From Haematospirillum jordaniae (GTDB lineage: Bacteria > Pseudomonadota > Alphaproteobacteria > Rhodospirillales > Rhodospirillaceae), in the NCBI RefSeq assembly GCF_001611975.1, contig NZ_CP014526.1, positions 1 to 32,967 on the forward strand: a DNA stretch of 32,967 nucleotides, written 5' to 3'. This document shows positions 8,256-15,353 of the stretch, piece after piece. The position numbers and the translations under genes were made by a program. Each line of letters begins with the position of its first letter. Within the stretch, counting starts at the first letter, position 1. The notes under the pieces were generated by a model. The model had not been told where the DNA came from. It was given only the letters and a program-made list of their open reading frames with translations, and made no database searches.

Positions 8256-8398
8256 AGTGCACTCCGGATCCGGTTAACAATCTGTACGCCAAACCGTGGT
8301 GCATGCCATGCCTGCGGTGCAAACGTCCGGTGGTTATTTTCGGCTGAAATAACCTTCTTTTCCGTGCCGAACCAAAATGGCTTCGACACTATTGCGCC
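8256..8398. promoter_or_regulatory. Divergent late promoter region for O and P, with a perfect dyad
   Basis: This 143-base gap must hold the leftward O and rightward P promoters. It contains a perfect 8-bp dyad, GGTTATTT (8332-8339) and AAATAACC (8347-8354), with a 7-base loop centred about 55 bases before the P start codon. P2 late promoters are activated by Ogr at dyads near -55, so this is a candidate Ogr-type site. The sequence differs from the P2 consensus. The role is inferred. Confidence 0.5.
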
Positions 8399-10174
8399 AT
8401 GACATGCCTCACAGACAGCATAGAAACGGACACCTCAACGCGCCTAATTGCCCGAAATCTGTTCTGGCAGGGCTACACGGTTGCGGAAATATCCCGCACT
8501 TTGTCCCAGCCCTACGGCACCATTGACGCCTGGAAACGCCGGGATGCATGGCAGGACGCGCCGATACTGACGCGCATAGAGGGGCACGTTGAAACCCGCC
8601 TTATGCGACTGGTGGTCAAGGAGCAGAAGACAGATTCCGACCTTGCGGAGATTGACAATCTTGCACGCATTCTGGAGCGCACGGCCCGCATACAACGCTT
8701 CAAGACAACGGGCCGGGAGTCCGACCTCAACCCGGCCCTTGAGAACCGGGCAAAGGGACGGCGCCGGAAGCGGGAGGAGCAAAACGCCATCAGCGATGAG
8801 CAGGTCTGCACTTTGCGCCACGATTTTCACGCCAATCTGTTTGACTACCAGAAGTACTGGCACAGCGTGCGCCATAACCGGGCGCGCAACATTTTGAAGT
8901 CTCGTCAAATTGGTGCCACGTGGTATTTCGCACGGGAAGCGTTTCTCGATGCGGTAGAAACCGGCGATAACCAGATCTTCCTGAGCGCCTCAAAAGCACA
9001 GGCACATGTTTTCAGGAGCTACATCGTTCAGTGGGCCAAGGATGCTGCCGGTATAGAACTGAAAGGCGATCCTATTGTTCTTGCCAACGGGGCCACACTT
9101 TATTTTTTGGGTACCAACAGCAAAACCGCACAGTCCTACCATGGACACGTATACCTCGATGAGTACTCGTGGATCGCAAAATTCCTGGAATTCCGGAAAG
9201 TCGCATCAGCCATGGCGACGCACAAAAAGTGGCGACTGACTTATTTCTCGACGCCATCCGTAATCGGCAGGGATGCTCACGCCTTCTGGTCCGGGGCCGC
9301 CTGGAACAAGGGGCGGGCGAAGGCAGACAAGGTTGACTTGGATACCTCGCACACAGCCCTCAAGGCGGGGGCCACGGGACCGGATGGGCAGTGGCGGCAG
9401 ATTGTTACAATTGAAGATGCAGAGGCGGGCGGCTGTAACCTGTTCGATATTCCGAACCTCAGGCAGGAATACAACGAACAGGATTTCAGGAACCTGTTCC
9501 TGTGCGAATGGGTTGATGACACCACCTCGTTCTTCACCTTCGAGGAAATGCGCCGGTGCATGGTGGACAGCTGGGACGAATGGAGCGATTTCGCCCCGGA
9601 CCTTGCCCGCCCCTTTGGCGACAATCCGGTATGGATTGGTTACGATCCTGCCCAAACCGCTGACAACGCCTCTGTGGTGGTGGTCGCACCTCCGGCCATG
9701 GATGGCGGCAAATTCCGGGTTATCGAAAAACTATTTGTTAACGGTCAGGATTTTCAGGAGCAGGCAAACCGCATTGAAACACTGACCCGACGCTACAACG
9801 TAGCGCACATCGGCATTGACACCACAACCATTGGCGCTGGTGTTTACGAAATGGTGCGCCGTTTCTTTCCGCAGGCCCGCGCCATTACCTACAGCGTCGA
9901 AGTAAAAACCAGAATGGTCCTGAAAACCAAGCAGTTGGTTACCCGTCGGCGTCTGGAGTTCGACGCGGGTTGGACCGATGTTGCCGCCGCTTTCATGGCC
10001 ATTCGCCGCACCACAACAGCTTCTGGACGGCAAACAACTTTTTCCGCCGGTCGGACCAAGGAAACGGGACACGCCGACGTGGCATGGGCCGTGATGCATG
10101 CAATAGATCGCCTGGATTTCGACGGCTTTGAAAAGGCCGAGGGATCTTCGCACGGATTCATGGAGTTTTTCTGA
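8399..10174 (+). CDS. P: Terminase large subunit, ATPase gpP
   Basis: A 591-residue P2 gpP-family packaging motor. Residues 15-60 form an HTH-like region (NLFWQGYTVAEISRTLSQPY). The ATPase core has the gpP-type Walker A at about 168-175 (SRQIGATW, followed by YFAREA) and a Walker B at 251-256 (VYLDEY). The C-terminal nuclease-like domain starts near WIGYDPAQTADNASVVVV, continues with HIGIDTTTIGAGVYEMV, and ends with GHADVAWAVMHAIDRL. It overlaps Q by one base (TGATG) and diverges from O, as in P2. Confidence 0.96.
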   Translation: MTCLTDSIETDTSTRLIARNLFWQGYTVAEISRTLSQPYGTIDAWKRRDAWQDAPILTRIEGHVETRLMRLVVKEQKTDSDLAEIDNLARILERTARIQRFKTTGRESDLNPALENRAKGRRRKREEQNAISDEQVCTLRHDFHANLFDYQKYWHSVRHNRARNILKSRQIGATWYFAREAFLDAVETGDNQIFLSASKAQAHVFRSYIVQWAKDAAGIELKGDPIVLANGATLYFLGTNSKTAQSYHGHVYLDEYSWIAKFLEFRKVASAMATHKKWRLTYFSTPSVIGRDAHAFWSGAAWNKGRAKADKVDLDTSHTALKAGATGPDGQWRQIVTIEDAEAGGCNLFDIPNLRQEYNEQDFRNLFLCEWVDDTTSFFTFEEMRRCMVDSWDEWSDFAPDLARPFGDNPVWIGYDPAQTADNASVVVVAPPAMDGGKFRVIEKLFVNGQDFQEQANRIETLTRRYNVAHIGIDTTTIGAGVYEMVRRFFPQARAITYSVEVKTRMVLKTKQLVTRRRLEFDAGWTDVAAAFMAIRRTTTASGRQTTFSAGRTKETGHADVAWAVMHAIDRLDFDGFEKAEGSSHGFMEFF

Positions 10175-11118
10175 TGAGTTTGGAAACCTTTACCTTTGGC
10201 GACCCCCTTCCGGCCATCGACCAAAGAGACATAATGGGCCTCTTCCATTCCGCGTGGTCCGGCAAGTGGTATGAACCGCCCATGAGCTTTGAAGGCTTGG
10301 CTAAAGCGCTGAATTCCAATCCACACCACCAGAGCGCCATACACTACAAGGCGTCACTGCTTGCATCACGATTCAGACCGAGCCGCCTTTTATCGCGACA
10401 GGACTTCCGGCGGCTGGCACTGGATTTTCTTGTGCTTGGAAATGCGTGGGTCGAACGCCGTCAAAACCGCCTTGGCTCGACACTCCGTCTCCAGCCAACG
10501 GTGGGACGCTGGACGCGCGTGACACGAGATGGCGCGGTTGTCCTTCACGAGGGGCAGGATTATGCGATCCGCGCCCCCCATGTCCTGCACCTGATGAATA
10601 TCGACATCCACCAAGAAATCTACGGTATGCCGGACTACACCGCTGCCTTGCAGAGCGCATTTCTGAACGAAGCCGCAACCCTGTTCCGGCGGCGCTATTA
10701 CCTGAACGGCACACACGCGGGCTTTATTCTTTACATTAGTGATCCGCTCAACAGCCAGGATGACGTGGAGAAGCTGCGGGACCAGATGAAAGGGGCCAAG
10801 GGCATCGGGAATTTCAAAAACATGCTCTTGTACGCCCCGAGCGGCAAGAAAGATGGCGTACAACTGATCCCTATTTCTGAGGTCGCCGCCAAGGACGAAT
10901 TTTTCAGCATGAAAAACGTGACGCGGGACGACATTCTGGCCGCCCATCGCGTCCCGCCACAACTCCTTGGTATCGTGCCTTCGAACGCCGGTGGATTTGG
11001 ATCTGTCGAGAATGCTGCCGCCGTTTTCATCGACAACGAGATCAAACCGTTAATGACGGCATTTGAAGTGGTCAATGACTGGTGCGGTGAACAGGCTGTT
11101 GCGTGGATCGAAGCATAA
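10174..11118 (+). CDS. Q: Portal protein gpQ
   Basis: A 314-residue P2 gpQ-family portal, the dodecameric channel at the packaging vertex. It begins MSLETFTFGDPLPAIDQRDI and shows family blocks WYEPPMSFEGLAKALNSNPH, GNAWVERRQNRLG, EIYGMPDYTAALQSAFLNEA, LFRRRYYLNGTHAGFI and RVPPQLLGIVPSNAGGFGSV. It is coupled to P (TGATG). A 12-residue piece of this protein (AALQSAFLNEAA) recurs in a different codon dress at 13572-13607. Cargo genes start immediately after it. Confidence 0.96.
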   Translation: MSLETFTFGDPLPAIDQRDIMGLFHSAWSGKWYEPPMSFEGLAKALNSNPHHQSAIHYKASLLASRFRPSRLLSRQDFRRLALDFLVLGNAWVERRQNRLGSTLRLQPTVGRWTRVTRDGAVVLHEGQDYAIRAPHVLHLMNIDIHQEIYGMPDYTAALQSAFLNEAATLFRRRYYLNGTHAGFILYISDPLNSQDDVEKLRDQMKGAKGIGNFKNMLLYAPSGKKDGVQLIPISEVAAKDEFFSMKNVTRDDILAAHRVPPQLLGIVPSNAGGFGSVENAAAVFIDNEIKPLMTAFEVVNDWCGEQAVAWIEA

Positions 11119-11120
11119 CC

Positions 11121-11164
11121 GAGTATTGCAGGAAGCTCCTTTATCGGTTTTTTCCGCAATACTC
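11121..11164. terminator. Inverted repeat between converging Q and hicB
   Basis: Perfect 9-bp arms GAGTATTGC (11121-11129) and GCAATACTC (11156-11164) with a T-rich loop lie between the Q stop and the end of the opposing HicB gene. The position suits a two-way terminator, but there is no clean T-run on either side, so this is a weak call. Confidence 0.4.
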
Positions 11165-11179
11165 TCTTTGCGTGCTGCC

Positions 11180-11650
11180 TCAGCGCATGGTGAGGCGGCG
11201 GGGCTTCTGAGGCCGGGGCGCGCCCTCTTCAGCGATTGTGTAGTCTTGAGATGCTGCGGGAATTCCCATTTCGCGCCGGGCCAGATCAGCAAGAAAGGCC
11301 GATCGTGTAAGGCCTCGCTCCTTGGCGGCCTGGTCCGTGGCGTCCAGTAATCCGGCATCCATGGTGATATTGGCGCGCACCGTGCGCCCGGTCAGATGGA
11401 TAAACGGCACGGCCAGCAGAAAAGCTCCATTTTTTAAATCTGCCTGAACATCCCGCAGCCGTCGCACGACCTCAAGGGAGCGGGCACGCGGTATGCGCTC
11501 TCCCTCCAGGTGTAGGGCCACAGCCTCGGCGGCATTGGGAAGAAGCTCATCCAGCGTGTCGGCGGCTGAGAAACATCCGGGGACATCCGGAAAGTGTATC
11601 CCGTAGGCACTGTTTTCATCTTGGTGAACAACACCGATGTAATAACGCAT
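11180..11650 (-). CDS. hicB: HicB antitoxin (first HicAB pair)
   Basis: A 156-residue HicB-family antitoxin that neutralises HicA and represses its own operon. Residues 1-55 are the partial RNase H-like HicB fold (MRYYIGVVHQDENSAYGIHF, then PDVPGCFSAADTLDELLPNA). The C-terminal part (VRANITMDAGLLDATDQAAK, ERGLTRSAFLADLARREM) is a ribbon-helix-helix DNA-binding domain. It lies 15 bases downstream of HicA on the same strand, the usual toxin-first order. On this genome it probably stabilises the plasmid form. Confidence 0.93.
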   Translation of the reverse strand: MRYYIGVVHQDENSAYGIHFPDVPGCFSAADTLDELLPNAAEAVALHLEGERIPRARSLEVVRRLRDVQADLKNGAFLLAVPFIHLTGRTVRANITMDAGLLDATDQAAKERGLTRSAFLADLARREMGIPAASQDYTIAEEGAPRPQKPRRLTMR

Positions 11651-11665
11651 GAACGTCTCTCCTGC

Positions 11666-11851
11666 CTAAAGTAAACCGGCCTGCCGATAAATCTGACGCA
11701 CTGTACCAATCGGAAGGTCCTTTTTGGGATGCGGTACTGTGACAGTCCGGTCCTCGCATTTGAACTTGTGATGGGATCCGGTAGTTCCGACCAGTTCAAA
11801 GCCATGGGCCTCCAGAAGCTTGATCAGTTTTCGGCTGTTTGTCTCAAACAC
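11666..11851 (-). CDS. hicA: HicA mRNA interferase toxin (first pair)
   Basis: A 61-residue HicA toxin with a dsRBD-like fold that cleaves mRNA. It has the classic core NSRKLIKLLEAHGFELVGTT, then the catalytic-histidine motif GSHHKFK and VPHPKKDLPIGTVRQIYRQA. I chose the GTG at 11851 because family members begin just before 'NSRKLIKLLE'; the frame stays open up to 12013 but that extension covers the promoter and is not HicA-like. A GGGGAGG stretch lies about 12 bases upstream of the GTG. Confidence 0.88.
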   Translation of the reverse strand: MFETNSRKLIKLLEAHGFELVGTTGSHHKFKCEDRTVTVPHPKKDLPIGTVRQIYRQAGLL

Positions 11852-11882
11852 GGTGCCGCTTTGCCTCCCCTTACGCCCAAGG

Positions 11883-11939
11883 ATTATACGCATTATGATA
11901 CACACGGTCAAGCTTTGGCGCATTATAATACGTATTATA
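11883..11939 (-). promoter_or_regulatory. hicAB promoter with palindromic operator
   Basis: On the minus strand there is TTGACC (11906-11911), a 17-base spacer and TATAAT (11883-11888), a near-consensus sigma-70 promoter reading into hicA. Just upstream lies a perfect 16-bp palindrome, TATAATACGTATTATA (11924-11939). Two direct repeats, GCATTATGATAC (11890-11901) and GCATTATAATAC (11920-11931), overlap the promoter. These are probable HicB operators. Confidence 0.75.
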
Positions 11940-11979
11940 TTCGGGAGAGTGCCCGGCGCAGCCTCACATAGAGGCAGCG

Positions 11980-12099
11980 ATGACGGGACAGCAAAGCAAG
12001 GCAGATACCGCATGCATCCAGCGTGTCAGTAAGGATGGGACGGACACAGCCGCGCCCGCAATAAAGACCATTTTCGCAGCGTCACGAAAATGGTGGTGA
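11980..12099 (+). CDS. Small hypothetical ORF, 39 codons
   Basis: An ATG at 11980 with a GAGG motif five bases upstream opens a 39-residue frame ending at 12099 (begins MTGQQSKADTACIQRVSKDG, ends ASRKWW). It lies in the gap between hicA and the MazF-like gene, on the opposite strand. Its 3' end overlaps the hairpin at 12068-12093. I recognise no family, and it could be chance; it is listed because nothing else explains this stretch. Confidence 0.2.
   Translation: MTGQQSKADTACIQRVSKDGTDTAAPAIKTIFAASRKWW
12068..12093 (-). terminator. Hairpin downstream of the MazF-like gene
   Basis: Perfect 9-bp arms CCATTTTCG (12068-12076) and CGAAAATGG (12085-12093) with an 8-base loop. On the minus strand the hairpin is followed by TCTTTATT, which suits a terminator for the MazEF-like operon ending at 12108. 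Confidence 0.55.
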
Positions 12100-12107
12100 G
12101 ATCTTGC

Positions 12108-12431
12108 TCACCCGAACCCGAGGAACAGCGCCAAAGCCCTATTCACGCTGACCATGGTTTTATCATCCAGCCTGCCAAAAGCCTCGCCCACCTTGTCACG
12201 ACGCACGGTCATAACCTTGTCGACCATGATCTGTGAGGGCTTGCGCAGCCCGTTGTCAGTATCCGGAACAATATCCATGCGGATCAGCGGTGCATCAACC
12301 AATGTGCCTGTCATCAGCAGAACCGAGACGGTTGCCGTCTCAATAAACTGATCGGATTGGATCACCAAGGCCGGGCGCGGCTTCCCGAAGTCGCCCGGCA
12401 AGGAGATAGTCACAAGATCACCGCGCCTCAA
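12108..12431 (-). CDS. MazF/PemK-family toxin
   Basis: A 107-residue MazF-like endoribonuclease. It begins RRGDLVTISLPGDFGKPRPA with the family motif KPRPALVIQ (catalytic Arg region at about residues 17-25). It continues with SVLLMTGTLVDAPLIRM and ends in KPSQIMVDKVMTVRRDKVGE and FGRLDDKTM. The start is probably a TTG at 12431 overlapping the antitoxin stop (TTGA), so translation would be coupled to the antitoxin gene. It forms a pair with the DUF3018-like antitoxin upstream. Confidence 0.9.
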   Translation of the reverse strand: MRRGDLVTISLPGDFGKPRPALVIQSDQFIETATVSVLLMTGTLVDAPLIRMDIVPDTDNGLRKPSQIMVDKVMTVRRDKVGEAFGRLDDKTMVSVNRALALFLGFG

Positions 12432-12652
12432 GGTTGCGCCTCATCGTCCAGATCGAGAAGAGCCGCGTCCATAAAGTCATACAAACCAGCGTCTGCCCTG
12501 TCCGCGCGAGCCACAACATGGGCTTGGCGCTGGCATTCCTCTCTGAAACCCGGTTGGCGGGTATCAGGAATCCATATCTGGACTGGCCGGAGTCCCGCAG
12601 CCCTCAGAGCAGCCCGGCGCTTGTTTACCCGCCCAGAGACTGGCGTTGGCAT
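12428..12652 (-). CDS. MazE-like (DUF3018-type) antitoxin
   Basis: A 74-residue antitoxin. The N-terminal half (SGRVNKRRAALRAAGLRPVQ, then IWIPDTRQPGF) is the DUF3018 'RxxLRAxGLRPVQIWVPD' signature typical of antitoxins paired with PemK-like toxins. The C-terminal tail (YDFMDAALLDLDDE) is acidic and likely wraps the toxin. It has a strong AGGAGG ribosome-binding site five bases before the ATG at 12652. It precedes the toxin, the usual order for mazEF, and a 14-bp palindrome lies upstream. Confidence 0.88.
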   Translation of the reverse strand: MPTPVSGRVNKRRAALRAAGLRPVQIWIPDTRQPGFREECQRQAHVVARADRADAGLYDFMDAALLDLDDEAQP

Positions 12653-12678
12653 GGGGGCCTCCTGTATATAAGCCTACG

Positions 12679-12692
12679 CGTTACATGTAACG
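12679..12692. promoter_or_regulatory. Operator palindrome of the MazEF-like operon
   Basis: Perfect 14-bp palindrome CGTTACATGTAACG, 27 bases before the antitoxin start. Its place between a TATATA-like -10 region and the upstream sequence suits autorepression by the antitoxin. Confidence 0.55.
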
Positions 12693-12755
12693 TAACCGAT
12701 GGTGGGTGGAGGTGTCAAGACCAGTCTCTTTCCGCGCTTTTTTTAGACCTATCCA

Positions 12756-12829
12756 GCGAAGACAGCTCACAGCCTTATGCAACTAAATTCAGTTGCATTT
12801 AAAGGATCCTTTCCCTATACTGGGGGCAC
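12756..12829 (+). repeat. 74-bp repeat copy A: promoter/operator of the second hicAB pair
   Basis: It contains TTGCAT (12793-12798), a 17-base spacer and TATACT (12816-12821), a good sigma-70 promoter about 22 bases before the likely hicA leader start. A dyad TGCAACT...AGTTGCA overlaps the -35 and is a probable HicB operator. The same 74 bases recur without indels at 13605-13678 (nine mismatches by my count). Confidence 0.75.
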
Positions 12830-12849
12830 AAGCTAGGAATTAAGGTGGC

Positions 12850-13104
12850 ATGAACAGGCGTAGCAAGCTGGTGGACCGTTTCCGGGCCTGCCCCAAGGAC
12901 TTCACATGGAAAGAACTGGTGAAGGTTCTGGAAGGCTTTGGGTACACAGAGGTCACCGGCGGCAAGACAGGTGGTTCGCGTCGTCGTTTTATCCATCCCG
13001 ATGCCGCCTCCCTTTCCTTGCACAAGCCGCATCCAGGGACCATCCTGAAGCTGTATGCGCTCGAAGCTGTTTTACAGCATCTGAAAGACGAGGGCCTTCT
13101 ATGA
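12850..13104 (+). CDS. HicA-family toxin (second pair)
   Basis: An 84-residue HicA-like toxin of the longer subfamily: WKELVKVLEGFGYTEVTGGK, then GGSRRRFIHP and LSLHKPHPGTILKLYALEAV and HLKDEGLL. The usual GSHH motif is GSRRR here; in this subfamily the conserved histidine lies in the HKPHP segment. The ATG at 12850 follows AAGG closely. The stop overlaps the HicB start (ATGA). The opposite orientation and different promoter show that it was acquired separately from the first HicAB. Confidence 0.87.
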   Translation: MNRRSKLVDRFRACPKDFTWKELVKVLEGFGYTEVTGGKTGGSRRRFIHPDAASLSLHKPHPGTILKLYALEAVLQHLKDEGLL

Positions 13105-13529
13105 AGACAATGATGGAGTACAAAGGGTATTACGGAAGCGCTGAGTTCAGTCCTGACGACGAGGTTTTTCACGGAAAGCTCGAATTCATCCGCGATCTGG
13201 TCACCTATGAATCAGACGACGCCAAAGGTCTGAAGCGGGCCTTCCATGAAGCCGTTGATGATTACTTGGCGCTTTGCCATGAAAATGGACGCAAGCCGCA
13301 AGTCCCCATGAAAGGCTCCTTCAACGTCCGGGTCGGGCGCGACCTGCATCGCCGCGCCATGCTGAGCGCTCATCGACATGGCGTGGGACTGAACGACACC
13401 GTAACAGAGGCCCTGCGCCGCTACCTGGACGAAGTGGACGAACTGTTACCGGAGCATCTGCGCCATGGCATGCCGGAAGCTCAGGAACACAATGACAAAC
13501 CTGGGCGGCGTCCGCTCGCCTCACGGTAA
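13101..13529 (+). CDS. HicB-family antitoxin (second pair)
   Basis: A 142-residue HicB antitoxin. Residues 1-65 hold the HicB core (MEYKGYYGSAEFSPDDEVFH, GKLEFIRDLVTYESDDAKGL, KRAFHEAVDDYLALC). The second part (GSFNVRVGRDLHRRAMLSAH, GVGLNDTVTEALRRYL) is an Arc-like ribbon-helix-helix domain. The ATG at 13101 is coupled to hicA (ATGA). It is followed by a terminator-like hairpin at 13539. Confidence 0.92.
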   Translation: MKTMMEYKGYYGSAEFSPDDEVFHGKLEFIRDLVTYESDDAKGLKRAFHEAVDDYLALCHENGRKPQVPMKGSFNVRVGRDLHRRAMLSAHRHGVGLNDTVTEALRRYLDEVDELLPEHLRHGMPEAQEHNDKPGRRPLASR

Positions 13530-13538
13530 AAGCTGGTA

Positions 13539-13577
13539 ACGGCAGCATCCGTGCCGTTTTCCGCCGCTATAGCGGCG
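13539..13577 (+). terminator. Terminator after the second hicAB, plus adjoining palindrome
   Basis: ACGGCA (13539-13544), a 7-base loop and TGCCGT (13552-13557) run into TTTT, a compact rho-independent terminator. Two bases on, a perfect 16-bp palindrome CGCCGCTATAGCGGCG (13562-13577) follows and leads into the portal relic. Confidence 0.6.
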
Positions 13578-13607
13578 CTCCAGAGCGCCTTCCTGAACGA
13601 GGCCGCG
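13572..13607 (+). pseudogene. Relic of a portal (gpQ) gene
   Basis: Twelve codons read AALQSAFLNEAA, identical to residues in the intact portal gene near 10640-10675. The nucleotide sequence differs at seven or more third-codon positions, so this piece is not a recent copy of the local gene. It looks like a scar from a related P2-like phage. It ends where the second copy of the hic promoter repeat begins (13605). Confidence 0.7.
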
Positions 13608-13678
13608 AAGACAGCCCGCAGCCTTATGCAACTGAATTTAGTTGCATATAAAGGATCTTTTCCCTATACTAATGGCAC
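13605..13678 (+). repeat. 74-bp repeat copy B: orphan hic promoter/operator
   Basis: A second copy of the hicAB promoter segment, again with TTGCAT (13642-13647), a 17-base spacer and TATACT (13665-13670), and with the TGCAACT...AGTTGCA dyad. No gene with a ribosome-binding site follows; the only frame is 19 codons from an ATG at 13672, two bases beyond the -10. It may act as an extra HicB-binding site. Confidence 0.7.
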
Positions 13679-13932
13679 GGCAGGAAAAGCAGAAAAAAAC
13701 GAAGTCTCCCCCCGCCACGCTTGCGGCTTAAATATGCCTCACATTCTGCAGTGCAGAGAGTGCCTCTACGCCAGCAGTTGCCTTGCTTTCCACGCACCAT
13801 GGAGACCTGTCAAATCTCTGCATTTTTCTGCTGTTATTCTGCAGTACGCCGCACGGTGATTAACAGGCCGCCAAGGCAATAGCCTATCAACATTACCATA
13901 TCCCCATATTTGTAAATTTACGCATTGCCATA
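13679..13932. other. Gene-free spacer before the partition genes
   Basis: I find no convincing gene here. There are several short TGCAG-containing dyads (for example around 13744-13757). At 13896-13912 there is a CCATATCCCCATAT motif that matches the repeats upstream of parA. It may hold the 3' end of the par transcript and an outlying partition-protein site. Confidence 0.4.
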
Positions 13933-14178
13933 TCAGGCGATTGGCGGATAATCATACTTCTTGAACAAATCATTCAGCGCCTCGGTTACAAGCTCCTTTA
14001 TCGAGTTCCGCCGCATCTCAAGTCGCATTTTGTCAACTTGGTAATGCGCCTCTGCCGGTATCTCGACGATCAATTTCTTTGTCGGTCGCTCAATTGGCGT
14101 AAGCCCCGGGTCAATGGTGACAGGCGTTTTAGGCGTGAGTTTATTATGCAATGCAGCGTGCAGGCTTGGCTTTGCCAT
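13933..14178 (-). CDS. ParG-like partition protein (ribbon-helix-helix)
   Basis: An 81-residue small basic protein directly behind ParA. The N-terminus (MAKPSLHAALHNKLTPKTPV) looks flexible. The C-terminal half (PTKKLIVEIPAEAHYQVDKM, then RRNSIKELVTEALNDLF) is a ribbon-helix-helix fold. This is the layout of ParG-type centromere-binding proteins, which stimulate ParA and repress the par promoter. It overlaps parA by 35 bases. The ATG at 14178 was chosen because upstream sequence is parA in another frame. A general RHH regulator is the alternative. Confidence 0.72.
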   Translation of the reverse strand: MAKPSLHAALHNKLTPKTPVTIDPGLTPIERPTKKLIVEIPAEAHYQVDKMRLEMRRNSIKELVTEALNDLFKKYDYPPIA

Positions 14179-14803
14179 GTGTCTTGCTCTCCATCTGGTT
14201 AATAATAAAACGGTATAATGCTGCGATTTCTTCGGCGGCTTTACTGTCTGATCCAAGCTCCTGAACGCCCTTGCCCATTGTGAAGGCATGAACAAAGGCC
14301 ATGCGATTGCCAATGGTGACGGGGGCAAGCGCAACGCCGTACCCTCTGATCGCCTCGGCGGCCTCCTCCGTAAGACTCCCGCGCGGTGGAGTTTGGGTCA
14401 GAACGGAAACAGCGGGCTTGCCTGCAAGCTGGGCTATTTTCACACTCGAACTGATTGCGCGTAGATCAACAAGCGACGGCTTGCACGGGATCAAGATCAG
14501 GTCAGCAAAGGCAGCGGCATCCAGAGCATCTTTTTGTGAGTGCGGAGCCGTATCAAAAATGACAAAGGCTGCTCCACTCTGGCGGGCAGTTTCGATGTAA
14601 TGCGGAATGCGGGCGGCATGAAGGGAAATGACTGCGGGTGACTCATCGTCTCGGCTGTCCTTCCACCCCATAGACGATGCCTGCGGATCAAGATCGAAGA
14701 TTGCGGCCGCCCTACCATCACGTTCAGCAGCGATTGCAAGATTAATGGCAAGGGTCGTTTTACCGGCCCCTCCTTTTTGCGATATGACAGCTATTGTCCT
14801 CAT
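14144..14803 (-). CDS. parA: ParA partition ATPase
   Basis: A 219-residue ParA/MinD-type ATPase that positions plasmid copies before division. Residues 8-17 are the deviant Walker A motif SQKGGAGKTT with the signature lysine. Walker A' is IFDLDPQASSMGW (about residues 36-48) and Walker B is FVIFDTAPH. The small size and lack of an N-terminal HTH put it in the short ParA class (type Ib), which pairs with ParG-like partners, as seen here. I chose the ATG at 14803; a GTG at 14824 would start inside the upstream repeats. Confidence 0.92.
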   Translation of the reverse strand: MRTIAVISQKGGAGKTTLAINLAIAAERDGRAAAIFDLDPQASSMGWKDSRDDESPAVISLHAARIPHYIETARQSGAAFVIFDTAPHSQKDALDAAAFADLILIPCKPSLVDLRAISSSVKIAQLAGKPAVSVLTQTPPRGSLTEEAAEAIRGYGVALAPVTIGNRMAFVHAFTMGKGVQELGSDSKAAEEIAALYRFIINQMESKTHGKAKPARCIA

Positions 14804-14890
14804 ACCATATCCCCATATTGCCACATTTAATGTTTTTTACATGGCCATATTTACTGATTGTCATACTGCCATAATTATCCAAATTTACAA
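14804..14890. promoter_or_regulatory. Repeats upstream of parA (candidate par operator / centromere)
   Basis: This AT-rich stretch holds several related motifs: ACCATATCCCCATATTG (14804-14820), GGCCATATTTAC, and TGCCATAATTATCC. A near copy, ACCATATCCCCATATTT, lies at 13896-13912, so the par genes are bracketed by the same sequence. Such arrays usually bind the RHH partner, which represses parA and forms the centromere. Inferred from position and repetition. Confidence 0.55.
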
Positions 14891-15353
14891 CCCCTTATCA
14901 GGGTACACCTTCGTCGTCGTAAAAAACGTTGTAAGCGTCTTTGCATTCGTCAGAGCATAGCTCCTGCACGTCCACCGATACTATATAGGTATACTTATGG
15001 GGGATTATTTCAGCCGTATCGCGATGCTAAGGCTTTAATCATTAATTGGTGTATACGTATTTATTTATGATAAAAAGAATACCTTGAACTATAAAATACA
15101 ACATATGATTTTTGAAGTTAGATTCATCCATGAAAAAGATGACTCAATAAACTAAGTCAGATTAATAGCATTAATGGGGTTGTCAGAAAAAAGCCTCTGT
15201 GCTGACATGTAGACCACATTCAACTTCACCTGTATCGATATCAGCGTCATTCACAAGCACAGCTAGAAAAAGCTGATCCGTTTTAATGTTTAGGAACAAT
15301 GGAAAACCAAGCATCACTTGCGTGGGACAACATCAGTACGAGAGAAAATTATA
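14891..15353. other. AT-rich intergenic region
   Basis: About 460 bases with no convincing gene. The base composition becomes clearly AT-rich here and stays so to about 16250, unlike the GC-rich phage genes, which suggests recent gain of the TIR-like module. There are short palindromic steps such as GTATACGTAT near 15049, but I cannot assign a promoter with confidence. Confidence 0.4.

Noticed and set aside
11119..13932. A P2-like cos site near the portal gene
   Set aside because: P2 cos lies in this position, but I could not find a convincing match to the P2/186 cohesive-end sequence here or elsewhere. A GGCGTGG fragment in the array is too short to count.
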